The notes: a model not told the origin generated them from the sequence alone. A stretch of DNA of 64,000 nucleotides from Kryptolebias marmoratus (GCF_001649575.2 NC_051437.1:11919935-11983934); one strand, 5' to 3'. Shown: positions 47,201-58,860, counted from the first letter of the stretch. Numbers and translations are program-made.

Positions 47201-47611
47201 CTCATTCTTGTGGCCTTGAAAAAATATACAAGTCTAGCTCTATATGTCTCTCATTTCAGTCATTTGTTATTTACAGTGGAACAACAGTGAATGTTACACT
47301 TGTTTTTAAACAGGACATACACCAGTGGAATGAAAATATTTCATTTAATAGATTCCTTATGACATTTTAAACAGTGAGTTCTACTGGCTAAGGTTTACCG
47401 TATTACAGCAGTTACTGAATGTTTGTGATTTACATTTTATAGTTAAGGTAAAGCTGAATAGACTGTGAGCAATAGACTGTAGCCCTTAAAACTGTATGTG
47501 CTGATTTATAATTAGCAACCTCAATGAAACCTTACTGCCAGCACCGGGTGAAACGGCAGGAAGTCACTGCTGAATCCGCGGAGCAGGAATATCCAATATC
47601 CAACCTCTAGA

Positions 47612-47622
47612 CCCCCTAGTGG
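47612..47622 (-). promoter_or_regulatory. CTCF-like motif, minus orientation
   Basis: CCCCCTAGTGG on the plus strand reads CCACTAGGGGG on the minus strand, matching the CTCF core consensus. It lies in a small CpG-bearing patch (CCGCGG about 40 bp upstream). It faces the plus-oriented motif at 35793, about 11.8 kb away. Confidence 0.4.
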
Positions 47623-49009
47623 TCTGGTGCACTTCTGTTTTGTTGAGTGAGTTTGCAGCATTTCTTACCTGCTGCTGTTTTCAGGGTTTTTGGTCCTTTC
47701 AACATTGTTTCTTTGCATTTTTATTTCTATTTTCTGTGATTGCAGTGTTTTTCTTTCATAGAATTTTTCTGTCGTATTTGTTTTTTTGTGCTTGTGTGTT
47801 TTGGAGTTTGTATCATTCCTATGTTTGCAGCGCTTTTTGCCATTTGCTGGGCATTTAGCTGTTTGCTGCACGTTCACACCTGTCCTCCATATATAAAGGT
47901 TAATTTAACGGTGTTAGAAAAATCCCAAACAAATATAGCTCGAAGACAGATTCAAAGTTCAAACAGCGAGAACACTCTATTATTCTTGCAAGATAGAGCA
48001 GTTCACGGCAGTGATCGCATCAGTACATCATTCAGAAGCACTCAACTAACTGTCCTGCCTCTGCGCTTTTCTCTCTCCTCTTAGGGGTTTATCATGTAAC
48101 TAGCTTGAACACAGTGTTCCAGCATGGGAGGGGCAGTGTGGGTACAACCTTGGCTTCTCAGCTTCTCACAGGAATGGCGAGACTTCCTCCCTATCTTGTC
48201 CTGTGCGCACATTTTTCCCTTAACTCCCTAAACCCAGTGCAATCCATTTTACAGCTTAGTGAACACAAGCTTAAAAATTAAATCAAACAAAATAATAGTA
48301 ACAGAAGAATAAAATAAGAGTAACAGAAGATAGACCAAAAAAGGTACTTTAATATAAGTAATATTGAGTGATTTTCTTTCTTTTTTTTAACTTTGATATA
48401 TTATAAAAAAAAGGGTTTATTTTTTCATTTGCATTAACTTTTTATTACAGAAGTTTGCATTGTTTTTGTACTAACATACTCATTTTAACAGCTCACTGAC
48501 ATGTAGTTTATTCCATCTTATAACTGAAAGATCTGCTTTTTTGTATCATCTGCAGCTGAATATGTTGATATTTCAACATATTTCTGTCGGCACTGAGGAA
48601 TGTAAATTCCACAAATCTAGAGTATTCTTTATGACTAAAGTTTTGAACATCAGTGCACCAAGGTTGAAATTTAGAACATTTCTTATGCTTTGCTGGGTGG
48701 ATTAGCAACAACAAATGTTTCATAAAGACTGCAGCTTTTCATCAGAGCAAGCTCTGGTAGATTTTTACAGTGTGCTTTGCATTAGATATTCTCAAAAGTA
48801 CAACTGCATTTTCAAGACTGCTGCTTATCACTGAAGTGTGATCACCAGTTCAAGTATATAACTAATAAGAATTTGTCTGTTTCCCACACTGGTAACTATT
48901 CATGAAACACACAGATGGATGGAAGATGAAGTAAGAGAGAGAAAGAGACAGTGGGTTAAGCTGGTGCAAACTTGGGATATTTAAACGCATAAAGCCCTAA
49001 ACGAATTAA
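47623..49009. other. Unique sequence, no supported gene
   Basis: On the minus strand CAGCAG|GTAAGAAA near 47667 (complement) is a good donor next to a Lys/Asn-rich frame, but there is no recognisable protein and no acceptor pair. The rest is AT-rich. Confidence 0.3.
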
Positions 49010-49330
49010 AGGCCTAGCATTCCTTGAAGGACTGCATATCGCCCACCACCTTTCAAAACCCGAGTTTTAGACTGAAATGAAAGTTATAGCCATTTTGATC
49101 AAAGTTTATAAAAGATGTTTTGCACAAGCTTGTGTGATACTGTAAGACCATGTGAAATGTGTTGGCGCTTTATGTATGTGGCAGAGGGTGATATGCAACG
49201 GAGATGAGTCTCAGCTACAACCAAACCACATTAATTATCATCCTTTCACTTTTAGGTGATAATGAAAGTAGTATTCCTTGAAGAAATGCCTGTTACCTGC
49301 TGCCTTGCATGCTAAAGTTTAAATGTTGCA
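49010..49330 (-). repeat. Modular repeat family A, inverted, with two end-units in tandem
   Basis: The terminal unit occurs twice: CATTCCTTGAAGGACTGCAT with CACCACCTTTCAAAACC at 49019, and TATTCCTTGAAGAAATGCC with GCTGCCTTGCATGC at 49272. The spacing of about 253 bp suggests a head-to-tail pair of truncated copies. Confidence 0.65.
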
Positions 49331-49359
49331 CAAATCTTTAGTATATGTGCTGGGGATGA

Positions 49360-49382
49360 AATATATATATATATATATATAT
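49360..49382. repeat. (AT)n microsatellite
   Basis: About 23 bp of alternating A and T. Confidence 0.9.
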
Positions 49383-49548
49383 TTCAAGGATCTGATTATA
49401 AATTGAGCAGGATTATTTCAACAAACAATCAAAACCAAAAAAGGAGCTTCTCTATTGAACTTTATTATGCTTTATTTTGATAGTGCAGCTGTTTTTTTTT
49501 CTTCTTCTTGTTTTTATATATCAAACTTAAAGCTTTTACTCTGCCTGT

Positions 49549-49579
49549 ATGTGTGTGTGTGTGTGTGTGGGGGGGGGGG
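49549..49579. repeat. (TG)n followed by poly(G)11
   Basis: About ten TG units run directly into eleven G residues (49569-49579). Confidence 0.9.
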
Positions 49580-50179
49580 TGGTATGTTTTTGTTTGGGCA
49601 AATTATATATTAGGTATATTAGGCATTGAGTTTCTGCTCTAAAATACGTATCTGTCATTAGGTAGAGTGGACACAAGTGTTCTGATGGGAGAACATGCTG
49701 TTAGATTTATGAAAACTGAAAACACGAAGAGGGTTTAGGCTGTTCAGGGTTTTATACCTATATTGTCCAAAATAGGCACTCTTGTTTCTGTCTGAATACT
49801 GTAATCAGACCAGACAAGGCTTAGTTGCCCACTGTGATTCATAGAGAAAAAGGCTTATTTTTTCAGACAACTAAAGCCAGCAAAACAATAAGTTATTATC
49901 TTGTATAACATAATCAGACATAAGTTTGGTGGACCTGATAAAATGGGTTGACCCATGAGCAAGTACCTTGGAAACAATACAAATGATATGCTTCCTTTCA
50001 GTTTTGCAATAATGGACTTCCTGTTCCCTGTGACTGCTTTCACATTTTCTTATTATAGGGTACATTGTTTGCATTAACGTGTTTTGTATGCAACGCATGG
50101 ATGTATTTATAGCAGCTCACAAGAATTTACAGTTTATGCCAGATCTTGTACCTGCCAAGTGTGCATGCCAAAGGAAAAC

Positions 50180-50480
50180 AATGAGAAAAGAGGATAAAAA
50201 GACAACAAGAGGGAAACTAAAGATAGGACAAAAGCAAGGTAATGAGGGCAAGGAAATATAAAGGGGATGAAAGAAGGTAAAAGTCTCCTGTGGACAACAA
50301 TGGTAAAAAGGGAGAGCACAGGAGGGGGACTGAAGGTGCCACTACTTCTCAGCCCACCGTCTGATCTCAGGGTGGCAGTGATGACTGATGGAGAACCACT
50401 CCAACTGAAGGTCACATCCAAAGCTCTGCCATTTCAGACTGCCACTGTCACAGGGGAAAGGATAAATTAAGCTCAGATTG
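50180..50480. other. Balanced unique block with overlapping frames
   Basis: A plus-strand frame (50267-50470) gives ...SDLRVAVMTDGEPLQLKV..., which looks protein-like but is not recognised. Open frames also exist on the minus strand over the same bases. No acceptor or donor brackets it. It could be an old retrocopy fragment or chance. Confidence 0.2.
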
Positions 50481-50974
50481 CCGTGTTTATTCACACTGCT
50501 TTCTCCAAAGCTTTGTGTGGCTAGAGGAAGGGAAAGAAAAATTAAGCAAGTCAAAGAAAACGGAAGATACCAGTCTTCTATGCAGGATTTGTCTTATCAG
50601 GCCTATTTTGTTCTTGTTTTTTATGTTTTTGTTGTTGGTTTTTTTCTGTTGTTGTTTGTTTGTTTTACATAAGCATTCAAATGCTGGAGTCTTCAGATTA
50701 TTGTTCAATTTTAATAACAAAGACCTGATCAGCCTTGCTTTTATGTCTCCTATAATTTTATACAGAGCAGTTGATGATTCTTGTTATTGATAAATCATTT
50801 CACCAGATGCCACATGAGGAAAAGTCAGCAAAGCCATGAGAGAATAGTTTCTCTTAATGATAGAGAGATCATACAGCTGTAGCATTTAAATACGCATTTG
50901 CCATTCAATCATATAAAGCCCAGATTAGTAAGAAAACAAACAAACCAAAAGAAAACATCAATAAACATGTTTGC

Positions 50975-51075
50975 CTCTCCAGTCCAGTCAGAAATAAACT
51001 TTATTTCTCCAAACTCAGGTTCTTCAATAAGCTATTTACAATATTAATTGCTCCCAACCTCCAACCTTTACATAT
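50975..51075. mobile_element. Foldback element (family F) right-arm fragment
   Basis: CCAGTCAGAAATAAACTTTATT, TTTCTCCAAACTCAGGTTC, TTCAATAAGCTATTTAC and ATATTAATTGCTCC follow the order of the right arm at 8281-8460. Confidence 0.6.
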
Positions 51076-51119
51076 AACTTCCTGAACCATCCCTTTACCC
51101 TAATGCTTGTGTGAGACAG

Positions 51120-51682
51120 ATGATGGAAGCTGAACTATCCCTTTATCCTTATGAGCATATTTCAGATGTGCTATGGAGATTTTTTTTTCAAGAATATGAG
51201 TCAAAGCACGGACAAGATCAAAGTGGATTGTTTAAAACAACTCCAATCTCCAAAATTGCATAGCAGTTCATGCAAACAGTTTTCTAACCTCTTGCATTGT
51301 AGTCAGGTTTACATTAAATGACTATTTACATAGATTTCTACTATTGTTAGTCTGCACAAATTGCAGCAGCTAGATATAGCACTTACTGTCTAGCCTGAGG
51401 CACATCTGGCAGGAAAAACCATGTGATGTAAAATTGATAGCAGTGGAAATGTTTATGAATGAATGCACTCATGAACTGATTTAAAATGTTTAAAGACGGG
51501 ATCAATCAACTTTCATCTTGTTCCTTCTTGTAGTAGTTGCTAGCTTGTCAGTCTGTTCAGGTTTAAACTCTATTTTAAACTGATTTATTCAAATGAACTA
51601 TCTACAACAGGTAAAAGAATTAATTATTCATAACCTTTCCATAGCACCTGACTTGAAATGCTTTGAACTATCCCTTTAAGGA
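51120..51682. mobile_element. Foldback element (family F) copy
   Basis: Bounded by GAACTATCCCTTTAT at about 51133 and GAACTATCCCTTTAA at about 51665. The inner part has AAACAACTCCAATCTCC and CATAGCAGTTCATGCAAAC. The right arm has GTTGCTAGCTTGTCAGTC, TGAACTATCTACAACAGG and ATTCATAACCTTTCCATAG. CCCTTTAA at the end supports a TTAA-type target site (inferred). AACTATCCCTTT occurs in the same orientation at both boundaries. Confidence 0.65.
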
Positions 51683-51699
51683 CAACAGCTCGTTGCTGC

Positions 51700-52010
51700 A
51701 CAAATGTCCCCACAGTCTGAATGGGACAGAGAGATTTGCTTGGAGCTGAAACCATTGCTGGAGCTGGGAGTTCAGATATCCTCCAGGCAAGGCAGAAGGC
51801 TCATGCCCAGACGACCTCGCTGCCCAGCCTCTAATATCTGATCAAGAGCCATCTGCCGTGGCTGCCAGAGCCCACACACTCCCTTACACCCCTGACTTCT
51901 CCAAGGAGAGCCCAATGGGAAATCAAACTGTTAGTGGGCTGTTAGAATAACTCTGATCACCATTTGAAAAGCGATGCAGCACAACAAAATAGCATTATCA
52001 GATCCAAGGT
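51700..52010. promoter_or_regulatory. Candidate conserved non-coding block
   Basis: GC-balanced complex sequence with CAGCTCGTTGCTGCACAAATG, GAAACCATTGCTGGAGCTGG and CCAATGGGAAATCAAACTG. No splice-flanked frame. Regulatory role is inferred from complexity alone. Confidence 0.3.
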
Positions 52011-52394
52011 TGCAAGTTTTGTCTCTGAAATTATTTAGTTAGAGACACTATTCTTTTTAAGTTATTCCTTGTGGTTCTCTATCAGCCTTGTCCAACTGCC
52101 TGGTGAGAACATAATCTGCCAATTTTATGATTATGTATTCAAAATTCTTCCAAAAGGCAGTCTGTGCTGGAAATATTATTCTTTTTTTTAATCAAAGTAC
52201 TAGATTTTTCTTGTCATGTCTCCTGATTACTCCAGCTGACAGTTGTAAATATCAATGGTTGCACTGTCAATGATGGAGATTTTGTATTTTAAATGTGCAG
52301 AAGAAGGCTTTGCATCACTGAAGCTCAGTAAAACGATGCTTTTACTTTGATCTATGATCGTGTCACATTACTTTAACACAGTGCCTTATGAGTG

Positions 52395-52800
52395 GACATT
52401 TCACATAATGTCAAATGAGAGAAACCTTGTAGGCACTAAAAAAAGTGTATAGAAGGTGTCAAAAGTGGAGTTCTCGTGAAGTTTTAATGGCCTGTGAGAA
52501 CACTTTTTGTTCCCATCTTCTGTTGTGCAGCAACATTCGCCAGCCCTTGATAACAGTTGGTTAATGGGTAATGTGCCACACAAGAGTGATGCTGCACTTT
52601 CTGTTTTCATTTTGTTGCTGTGTGCAGTAATTAATCCAGCTGAACCCTTTGTGCTCACAAAATAAATGCTTTCCATTTTCATTAATAGACAACTCATTAG
52701 TGCATAATGAGCAGGAAGGCAGCACTCCCTGCTCTCCTCATGCAGCATGTAGCAGATGAGCATGTGCTACACTCGACTAATTAAAACCTAGGATTGTGTT
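52395..52800. promoter_or_regulatory. Candidate conserved non-coding block with homeodomain inverted repeat
   Basis: CTCATTAGTGCATAATGAG at 52693-52711 is a perfect 7-bp inverted repeat (CTCATTA / TAATGAG) around a 5-bp spacer. TAATTAATCC (52628), CATTAATAG (52679) and CTAATTAAAA (52777) are all within 160 bp. This density of TAAT cores is the strongest in the window. The minus-strand 120-codon frame over it is unrecognised and lacks splice signals. Confidence 0.45.
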
Positions 52801-53289
52801 TTGTGTCCTTGCATTCTTCTCTCGAAAAAGCAACAACAAAACAGGCACATTCCTTCAGAGCAGGAGTTAAGCGAGTCATAGTATGTAAATATTTTTACAC
52901 CAAAAGGTAGAATTCTTCGAAATTCTCAATCACCATTCCATCGCAAATTGCCAGTCAGATTAACAAAGACAAATCACTTTAACTTGAAGTTTAATTCATT
53001 CCTCTATCAGTGGTTAAATGCTGTGAAAAGACACCCAGATCTGAGTGGATGATGACCTTATGGATTGTCTCATTTGGACTGTTATTTGCAGCCTGTTGTC
53101 ACTGGCAGAATGACACCAGTGCTGATGTTCAATTTTCTCAGGAGATGCAGAGAAAAAAAAATCATTAAATACGAACGTTATGGGGGTAAATTCTTGCTGA
53201 ATAAAAATTGATATTGGGTTTCAAAACTACTCTATTCTCATAACATGAATTCATTCAATAATCTATAAAATTGACAATGACTTATGTTG

Positions 53290-53500
53290 CTCACCTGACA
53301 TGAGCTGTTTGATTGTTCCTTTAAAATCCTCAGCATCCAGGTCAGTGGTCACAAATGAGTCATGTCTCTAAGCCATCCATCAAGTTGTGGCTTCTTTACT
53401 TGATACTGTAACTTTCCCTAATGGACCGTCTCTGTCAGCTGGGGAGCAGGATTTAGAGATGAGCAGCTAAAGCACTGGAACTTATCCTAATGACATTAAA
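53290..53500. promoter_or_regulatory. Candidate conserved non-coding block
   Basis: Complex sequence with CAGGTCAGTGGTCACAAATG, ATGAGTCATGTC (AP-1-like) and CTAATGACATTAAAG. No exon or repeat signals. Confidence 0.3.
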
Positions 53501-53933
53501 GAGATGGTATATCAATAGTAGTTAATTATCTGAGAAGTGACTCATTTGTGCCCACTATATTTTCTGTGCTCATTACTGCACACTGTGTGAACATGCAAAG
53601 TAAATGATTGCATATATCATATCTCTGTGAAAACATGTAAGGCTTATATGCAGATACAGCCACTCCTGCAAATAATAAACAGTAACAATGCATGCGCAGC
53701 AGGAGCACCTTTCAGTGATTACATGGTTTTATTTCCCTCCAAAATCTAATTTCCTTTTCTAATTAAAGCTATTCCCAAAATGTTATTGGATGTTTGTTTT
53801 GTGCTATGAGTTGACTTTTATGTCTCGAAAACTTTAAACTTAGCATGTTTTTGAGGCCAATTAAAAATCATGCCCATTTTTCCATTGTATTTTTTTAATG
53901 AGAAAATCTTTGAATTCAGAACTGTTGGACTTT

Positions 53934-53955
53934 AGTTTAAACTCGAGCGGCCGTC
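53934..53955. other. Cloning-site-like string
   Basis: GTTTAAACTCGAGCGGCCG packs overlapping PmeI, XhoI and EagI recognition sequences, with an EcoRI site (GAATTC) about 20 bp upstream. The flanks look like ordinary genomic AT-rich DNA. It may be coincidence. Confidence 0.35.
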
Positions 53956-54172
53956 AAAACAGAGAACATTAAATGTTACCCCGTAGTTACAGCTGCACCA
54001 CTACATATGTAAACGATACAGATGTGTTTGTGATATGTTGAAAATGTGACTTTGAAAGGACCCAAGGAAGAAAGACAGGCAAAATTGTACTTATCATTGG
54101 TGATAATAGATCATACTAAGAAAAATGTTTATTTTCTGCCAAAAAGTTGAGGAAATGCTGAAAGCTGAAATG

Positions 54173-54385
54173 TTAAAGCTAAAATGATCAAAACAACAAT
54201 AAAATGAGTAAAATTAAAGATAAAATTAGCTAAGCTAAAACCAGCAAAAACAGTATCTAAAAGCTGAAACTAGAAAAATAGTAGATATAAGTCAAAATTT
54301 GCAAACCAGTAGCTAAATGCTAAAACCAGCAGAACAGTAGCTAGAAGCTAAATCTAGCAAAACAGCATCTAAATCTAAAAGTGAA
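54173..54385. repeat. Degenerate 28-bp minisatellite
   Basis: GCTAAAACCAGCA-type unit starts recur at 54233, 54263, 54291, 54319 and 54347, i.e. every 28-30 bp. AACAGTAGCTA words fill the rest of each unit. The left part (54173-54232) is more diverged. Confidence 0.85.
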
Positions 54386-55690
54386 GCAAGTATGCTGTAG
54401 TAAATTTCAAAGAGAACAATGTTTTTTCAAGGATTTGAAGTTTCCAATGCATTTCTAGGATATAAATTTGCAAATAATTGAAAAAATATAAAAATTACAA
54501 ATATCAATAGTTGTCCTGAACAAGCTGAAAGTTTTGATACCTGAATGGCTGAACTAGCTGCAAGCATGCTGAGGTAGTTAGTCCTATACTATAAACAGGA
54601 AAACCATAATGAATGCTGATGCAACATTCACACAGTTAACGTTTGTTAAACTCATTATATGGTGTTACTTCTTCAGTTTAGTTTGCGTGCAGATCTGTCA
54701 GTTCAGGACTTTGACAAACAATAGGGACAGACTAAGACATTGGTCATCAGCAGAGAACGTATTCCAATCAAACTGCACCTTGCAAGTCTGTACTTTGTCG
54801 CTCATGTGTGACAGATGGTGGAAAATGTGCCAGTCGGTGCAAAAAAAGAGATGACAGAAAACAGATGCTGGCTATCATCTATGATCCAAAGTGTTTGTTA
54901 AATTTTTTCAACACAGCACTTTTTTGCACAGTTTTGCATATTTTCTGTAATTTGGTCTGTGATAGAACGAGAGTATGAAAATTCACATTCTAATTACAGG
55001 CCTTTTTTTTCTTTCTTTTCAAAGTAAGTTAGTTTTCTCCAAATTTTGTGCAGTAACATTAGATGAAAATGTGGATGCTGTAAGCGTTACTTTATGTCAG
55101 CTGTTGTGCACCAAGGATTTTTTTATTTATTTTACATTTTCCTGCTATCGTATTTGAAGCATTTCTAAAATAGTATAGCTGGTGACGCTGTGATACTTAG
55201 GAGATTTCTTAGATCATCGTTAAACTTTCCGCTTGAATTTACAGCCATACAAGCTTTCCAGAGAAAATAATGAAATCTGAAATTTAGCTCATAGTACAGA
55301 GTCAGAGATGAGCAAAGCTGTGCTCTTTTTATGAGCCAGGAAACATCGTTTATTTTATTAGTTACCTCATGAAGTATTTATTTGTCAAACAGTTCTGTAA
55401 ATGTGCCAACATAAATCGCGTTCTCCAGCTGATGGGCTCAGTATCTCTGTTATCTCTCAGTTTGAATGTGGCAACATCCACCACAGCTGCTGTGTTTGTA
55501 ACAAGCCGCTGTGTGAAAGCAACATTTTTTTGTTTTTTAATATTTATACGTAGAGTATGTACTTATGCATGTGTGCACTCATTAGTGCTATTATAATGTG
55601 ACTTAACTTGGATCATTCTTTAATTCGGGCAGACAAAAATCTTTTTCTGCTACTTTGAAAATTGCATTAATGTAGGTTTGAATTTAGTGC
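54386..55690. other. Unique AT-rich sequence, no feature recognised
   Basis: Short frames at 54609-54854, 54975-55157 and 55369-55596 have no recognisable content. No repeat edges. Confidence 0.4.
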
Positions 55691-55709
55691 AGTTCTGAGG
55701 TTTTTTTTA

Positions 55710-56000
55710 ATCTTCTCAGAAGGTTGTCTTTCCATGCGTTGGATTAAATAACAATCTCTGGGCCAATAGATGAAATTTTAATGAGTAATGAGTGTTATGA
55801 ACATCAACATAAATGCTCTGGGTAGGTGCAGTATTTGGATCTCTATGTGTTTCAGTCTTCTCAAGTTGTTCTTATATTATGATCTGATTATAAACGTGTG
55901 CATATTTACCTAAATGAATAATAAATCGCGTTAGTGGCAGTTTGCTTTTCCATCTCGTTCCTTTCTCTTTCAACTTCTTTGATGATGAGAGGGAAATGTC
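55710..56000. promoter_or_regulatory. Weak candidate regulatory block
   Basis: Words include TTGGATTAAATAACAATCTC, GGGCCAATAGATGAAATTTTA and ATGAGTAATGAGTGTTATG. The block is repeat-free, but its composition is only slightly different from the flanks. Confidence 0.25.
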
Positions 56001-57005
56001 CGAGAATAAAGCAGCTGGAAGATGCTTATTTTCTTATTTTGTAATTTTATCTTCAAAATGTAGCTTTTAGTGTCTTCAGGCATGCTTTGGGGCAGTCTTA
56101 ACTCCACTGTGCTTGAATTCAAACTGGTGGGAAACCTGTATTGACATGTGCCCTATTTTGCATAATTCTCCAACCCGTAGGATTACAGCTGCGAGTGCAT
56201 GAGCCCACAAAACACTAGTCATATATTCAGAGCAAATTAGTCTCCAAATCCATGTAAGCTACTAAAAGCTGTGGAGAAATGCAATAATCGATGACAGAGG
56301 GTTGTTTTTTTTTTTAACAGCAGAGTTATTTATGTGTACTGACACCAATCAGTGTGGCGTCCCTGTATCAACCCCACGAGTTCTGGAAGGAGAAAAATGG
56401 TGAGCGTTCAATATTTATGATTACCCAAACAGTGTTCAGAAAGCATATCACTACATCTTCCTCAAAATTCTTTCTTATCAAATGTATCAGCCCGCTCAGA
56501 GAGAAAACTGACACACACTGTGGCGACCTCCTGTTTACTGAAGGTAACTGGGTGTTGAGGCAATTAATTAAAGCATAATCTAAATAATTACTTGTTATAG
56601 TCAATCTAAATCATAGTTAAGCTGTTTTGTTTGTAGTTTTGATGTCTATTGCCAGCTGAGGCTGCAAACATTTTAGCTTTTAGATTGATACATTCGTATA
56701 AACATCTCTCAACTTGAGGCATTTTCTTCATTTTTTTCTTTATTTTCTTTTCTTTGGTGCCTACTTTTAATTGGACTCAGAGATGAAGTGAAACTTCAAA
56801 TATCCCTGCTCATAACATTTGTCCCAGTGAGCTGTAGATTTATTGGTTTATTGTGAGTTAACGCAAGAAGAGATTGTGTCGATATAGTTAACATTTGTTC
56901 AGATACTGAATTCTGCCATTAAGCTGCTGTGACTTCTGTGCAGGCCATTTATCAGGTTGTGTGTGAAACATCCGTGCTTTGCAGCATCTTCTGTATATCT
57001 TCATT

Positions 57006-57887
57006 CACTGGCCATTTTATTAGTTACACCTGTTCAATTGATTTTTTAACACACATAGCTAATCAGCCAATCGCATGGCAACATATAAATGCATTTAGGT
57101 ATCTAGGCGGGGTGAAATCAATTCGCTGAAGTTGAAACTGAGCATCAGAACAGTAAAGAAAGGAAGTTTAAGTGACTTTACAGGTAGTATTGTTGTTGGT
57201 GCCAAAGTGTGAGTATCTCAGAAACTGCTGATCTATTGGGGGCTTCGCACACAACCATCCCTAGGGTTTACAGAAAATGGTCCAAAAAAGAGAAAATATC
57301 CATTTAGCTGCAGTTGTATGAATAAAAAGGCAATGTTGATGTCAGAGGGGAATGGACAGACTGGTTTGTGTTGAAAGAAAAGTAACAGTAGCTCAAATGA
57401 CCACTTGTTCCAACCAAGGTCTGCAGAATGCCATTTCTGAATGCAAAACACCTTGAAATACCTTAAAGCAACTCCCACTATGGACTACAGCTGCAGACCA
57501 TAGTGGGAGCTGCTCCTGTCAGCTAAGAACAGGAAACCGAGGCTACAATTTGTACAGAATCACTAAAATTGGACAATAAGAGATTGGAAAAGCATTGCCT
57601 GCTCTGATAAGTCTAGATTCACTGGACTCTAATGGCCTGAACAGTCACCAGATCTCAATCCAATTGAGCACCTTTGAGATGTGTTGGAATCGAAGATTAA
57701 CATCACGGATGTGCATTTGACAATTCCGCAGCAATTGTGTGATGCTATCCTGTCAGAATGACTGAAATTCTCTGAAGAATGTTTTCAGCACCTTGCTGAA
57801 TCTGTACCATAAAGATTTAGGACAATTCGGAAGGCAAAAGGGGGTCCAACCCAGTACTAGCTAGGTGTACTTAATGAAGTAGTGGTG
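57006..57887 (+). mobile_element. Tc1-family DNA transposon, internally deleted
   Basis: The left end CACTGGCCATTTTATTAG with GTTACACCT is matched in inverse by AGGTGTACTTAATGAAG at the right end (ends at about 57887). At about 880 bp it is shorter than the roughly 1.2-1.3 kb usual for autonomous Tc1 elements. The transposase start and end regions are present but the middle is missing: the text passes from the first catalytic Asp region (TCTGATAAGTCTAGATTC, about 57603) almost directly to the Glu region (57645). An accidental hairpin, ACTCCCACTATGG / CCATAGTGGGAGC, lies at 57471-57510. Confidence 0.88.
57110..57800 (+). pseudogene. Tc1 transposase pseudogene
   Basis: Transposase cuts and re-inserts the element using a DDE catalytic triad and an N-terminal helix-turn-helix domain. 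From 57212 the frame reads SISETADLLGASHTTI, which fits the paired-like helix-turn-helix of Tc1 transposases. Near 57603 SDKSRF is a mutated SDESRF, the first Asp region. The second Asp (normally in a DNAPCH-like motif) is deleted. At 57645 SPDLNPIEHL is the Glu region, immediately followed by a TGA at 57675 where Trp is usual. The start and end parts are in different frames. It is not functional. A transposase elsewhere could in principle still move the element through its ends, if these are intact enough. Confidence 0.88.
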
Positions 57888-58754
57888 TTTGTTCACTATA
57901 CATGTAATATGAGTTTCCTCAGTTGTAGATGTAAACACTTTCAGGTTCACTGATGAGCTGAAGCAGCTGTGTGACAATAATTTATTCTTTGTCTGTTGCC
58001 AGAACATTTTTGTGAAGCTTTATCTAGGCTACTCATGGTTATGAACCTTCTGTATTTTGAACAATGTATGCCAGACTATTAGATTATAACGATTTCTAAA
58101 AAAAAAAGGTGTTTCCACAGCAACAGTGTTGAGCTGTAAAATCACTCTTTAAGTGCATGTAAAAAAATGAAAGGTGCCAGAATAAATGAAATATGTGTTT
58201 GAAGTCCACTGGAGGTCTTGTGAAAAATATGTAAGATTTGTGATTTTTGGTTTTTAAATCCTGGAAACTTCAGTTGCACTGACACGTTTCAGTGGTCCCA
58301 GAAAAGTTCAGATTTTTGGATTGTCAAATTTCAATTTTGGACCAATTCAAGGCATTTGGATTTTATTTAAGCCTTTGATTTAATGAATATACTGCATGCT
58401 GTCTGATGATTTATTTGATATTTGAGTATACCATTAGTCCAAATAATAAAGGTGGGAAAATTATAAAATGTTTTGGTTTGCAGGTTATTATCACAGGATT
58501 AGTCAAAAATGAAAGACCCAGGGCCTGATTCACTGCAATGAACTACACCCGCTTTTAGCTCGAAATGTTGTGCATTATTTGCCCGTTCTATTTGCCACAG
58601 GTCATCTTCTGGTTCACACAGTGGAGTGCCAGTGATATGCCAACAAAAACAAACCCCTCAAGCTTATTAGGCATGAATGATGTGCACTTTTTTGTGTCAG
58701 ACTGTAGTTGTTGTGGCACATTTCATGGATTTCTGCCACAAACACAAAAGACAT
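57888..58754. other. Unique or unassigned sequence
   Basis: Text near 58517 (CCCAGGGCCTGATTCACTGC) vaguely recalls a dispersed vertebrate repeat, but no second copy or ends are seen. The rest is AT-rich. Confidence 0.3.
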
Positions 58755-58860
58755 TGAAATAGGTGTGTTGGACATCTTGAATAGAATTGACTCTAAAGGT
58801 TAATTGTAATTTTCTTTTCTGAGAGTTTCTTTAAAATCTATGCTGTGTGTTGGAATGTTT
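58755..58860 (-). repeat. Modular repeat family A, short inverted fragment
   Basis: GGACATCTTGAATAGAATTGAC and TCTAAAGGTTAATTG followed by TCTGAGAGTTTCTTTAAAATC match one module edge of the copies at 25.1 and 34.5 kb. Confidence 0.55.

Noticed and set aside
57471..57511. Hairpin ACTCCCACTATGG/CCATAGTGGGAGC as a possible microRNA precursor
   Set aside because: It lies inside the decayed Tc1 transposase region, the stem is only about 13 bp, and it most likely arose by mutation of that region.
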